A stretch of DNA of 6,439 bases from positions 1 through 6,439 of the forward strand of contig CAMBHC010000162.1 in NCBI GenBank assembly GCA_945866285.1, in the 5' to 3' direction. Position numbers and translations under genes: made by a program. Origin of the DNA: Candidatus Sulfopaludibacter sp. SbA3. GTDB lineage: Bacteria; Acidobacteriota; Vicinamibacteria; Vicinamibacterales; UBA2999. This document shows, piece after piece, positions 5,323 to 6,439 of this stretch. The notes under the pieces are model-generated. The model made no database searches and was not told where the DNA came from. It was given only the letters and a program-made list of their open reading frames with translations. Within the stretch, counting starts at the first letter, position 1, and each line of letters begins with the position of its first letter.

Positions 5323-6439
5323 ATGTCCTTTTCCTGGGAGCCCGATCCGCGAACACTCGCCGAGGCCCGGCTCTCGGGTCTCGTGCAGTCGCTGGTCGAT
5401 GCCCTGATCTTCGAGGACGAGCATCGCCGGATCCTGCTGGTCAACCAGGCGTTCTGCGACCTGTTCGCGGTGCCGGCTCCGCCCGAGGCACTGAAGGGAT
5501 ACGACTGCGTCAAGGCGGCGCAGGAGAGCAAGCACCTGTTCGCCGACCCCGAGGGAGTGCTGGCACGCATCGATGACGTGCTGGCCGCGCAGGCACCAGT
5601 GCACTGCGAGATGCTGCAGATGGCGGACGGCCGTGTGCTCGAACGTGACTATGTGCCCGTCTTCCTGGACCATCACTACAGCGGACACTTGTGGCGCTAT
5701 CGGGATATCACGTCCACCACGCAGGCCCGCCAGCGACTGACCACGGTCTCGGCCGTGAGCCGCGGCCTGGTGGACGCCACCACAGAAGTGGCGGCGTACG
5801 AGCGTGTCATCGAGTCGGTGTGCCAAGGCCTGGGCTGGCCGATGGGCGCGGCTTTTGCGGCCGCGGCGGACGACGCAACGCTGGTCCCAGTCGCCACGTA
5901 CGCTTTTGGTGGCGACCCGGTCGCGGGTCAGCGCTACCGCCAGGTCACATCCGAGTTCGTCCCCCGTTTCGGCGAAGGCCTGCCGGGTCTGGCGTGGAAA
6001 AGCGGTCGATCGCTGTGGGCGACCGACGTTCAGCAGGAGCCGACCTTCGTGCGCCGGGCGTTGGCCAAGGAAATCGGCCTGCGCAGTGTCGCCGAGGTGC
6101 CGGTGATGTCCGCGGGCGTCGCCATCGGCGTGCTCGAGTTCGTGACGACCTATCAACGCGAGCTCGACGCCGAGGCGCAGAGCCTGCTCGAATCAATCGG
6201 CGCGCAGCTTGGCCAGGTGGTCGCGCGCATTCGCGCGCAGGCCAGCCTCATCGCTCAAGGAGCGCGGCTGCGCGCCATTCTCGATTCGGCCCTCGACGCC
6301 ATTCTGACCATCGACGCGTCGGGTCACATCGAGGAATTCAACCCGGCGGCGGAGCGGATGTTCGGCCGGTCGCGACAGGAGGCGATCGGCCAACGGCTCT
6401 CTGACCTGATCGTGCCGGAGGCACTGCGGGCGCAGCACG
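5323..6439 (+). CDS. PAS-GAF-PAS sensor protein, 3' end outside window
   Basis: This is a cytoplasmic signal-sensing protein, cut by the right edge after 372 codons with no stop. Domains in order: a first PAS at about residues 18-131, with VDALIFEDEHRRILLVNQAF and the closing GHLWRYRDIT; a GAF domain at about 142-303, with FGEGLPGLAWKSGRSLW and VAIGVLEF; and a second PAS from about 314, with LDSALDAILTIDASGHIEEF then NPAAERMFGRSRQEAIGQ. No membrane segment or signal peptide is seen, so it senses internal cues. Domain order of this kind most often precedes a histidine kinase, sometimes a diguanylate cyclase or a phosphatase; the output module is outside the window. The start ATG at 5323 is the natural one because the preceding 72 bases show no coding pattern, but it has no clear ribosome binding site. 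It follows the operon hairpin in the same direction, so read-through is possible. Confidence 0.9.
   Translation, partial: MSFSWEPDPRTLAEARLSGLVQSLVDALIFEDEHRRILLVNQAFCDLFAVPAPPEALKGYDCVKAAQESKHLFADPEGVLARIDDVLAAQAPVHCEMLQMADGRVLERDYVPVFLDHHYSGHLWRYRDITSTTQARQRLTTVSAVSRGLVDATTEVAAYERVIESVCQGLGWPMGAAFAAAADDATLVPVATYAFGGDPVAGQRYRQVTSEFVPRFGEGLPGLAWKSGRSLWATDVQQEPTFVRRALAKEIGLRSVAEVPVMSAGVAIGVLEFVTTYQRELDAEAQSLLESIGAQLGQVVARIRAQASLIAQGARLRAILDSALDAILTIDASGHIEEFNPAAERMFGRSRQEAIGQRLSDLIVPEALRAQH

Noticed and set aside
4975..6156. 393-codon open frame on the minus strand
   Set aside because: It runs antisense to the PEP-CTERM gene and the PAS-GAF-PAS gene, both with clear domain content; long antisense frames are expected in GC-rich coding DNA.
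5691..6404. 237-codon plus-strand open frame, Arg/Gly-rich
   Set aside because: Out-of-frame shadow of the PAS-GAF-PAS gene; composition is typical of GC-rich frame shifts.

Overview
The window looks like chromosomal DNA of a GC-rich, diderm, environmental bacterium. I infer Acidobacteriota, perhaps the Vicinamibacteria side, from three things: the style of the GAF/SpoIIE and PAS/GAF signalling proteins, the form of the ATP synthase a subunit, and an exosortase/PEP-CTERM system, which needs an outer envelope. This placement is inference; there is no rRNA or marker phylogeny here.

Layout from left to right. (1) Positions 2-1747, plus strand: the 3' part of a gene for a double-GAF, SpoIIE-type serine/threonine phosphatase. 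Its reading frame is open to the window edge, so the true start lies outside. (2) Positions 1745-1864: a long imperfect palindrome built of 9-bp CACAGAG-like units. Its two ends supply the TAG stop codons of the two convergent genes beside it. (3) Minus strand: an isolated atpB (1862-2629), preceded by a small OB-fold-like lipoprotein gene (2687-3037). No other ATP synthase gene is near. (4) Positions 3038-3429: a divergent intergenic region of about 390 bases with a good sigma-54-type (-24/-12) match facing right, a weaker one facing left, and a dyad about 110 bases upstream of the right-facing one.

(5) Positions 3430-5250, plus strand: a compact three-gene operon with overlapping ends. It encodes an exosortase (Cys184/Arg229/His249), a separate EpsI-like periplasmic partner, and a tiny PEP-CTERM protein. 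That protein has a mature extracytoplasmic part of only about 40 residues, dominated by an Asn/Asp/Gly repeat coded by 9-bp tandem units. This is a self-contained sorting enzyme, partner and substrate set, and is the most interesting system in the window. (6) From 5323 to the right edge, plus strand: a PAS-GAF-PAS sensor protein cut by the window end, with its output domain outside.

Working model: the operon makes one small surface or exported polymer-like protein and the enzyme that cuts its C-terminal anchor, possibly switched on through RpoN and an enhancer-binding regulator as reported for PEP-CTERM genes in Proteobacteria. The flanking signalling genes have their own reading units, and I see no direct evidence that they control the operon.
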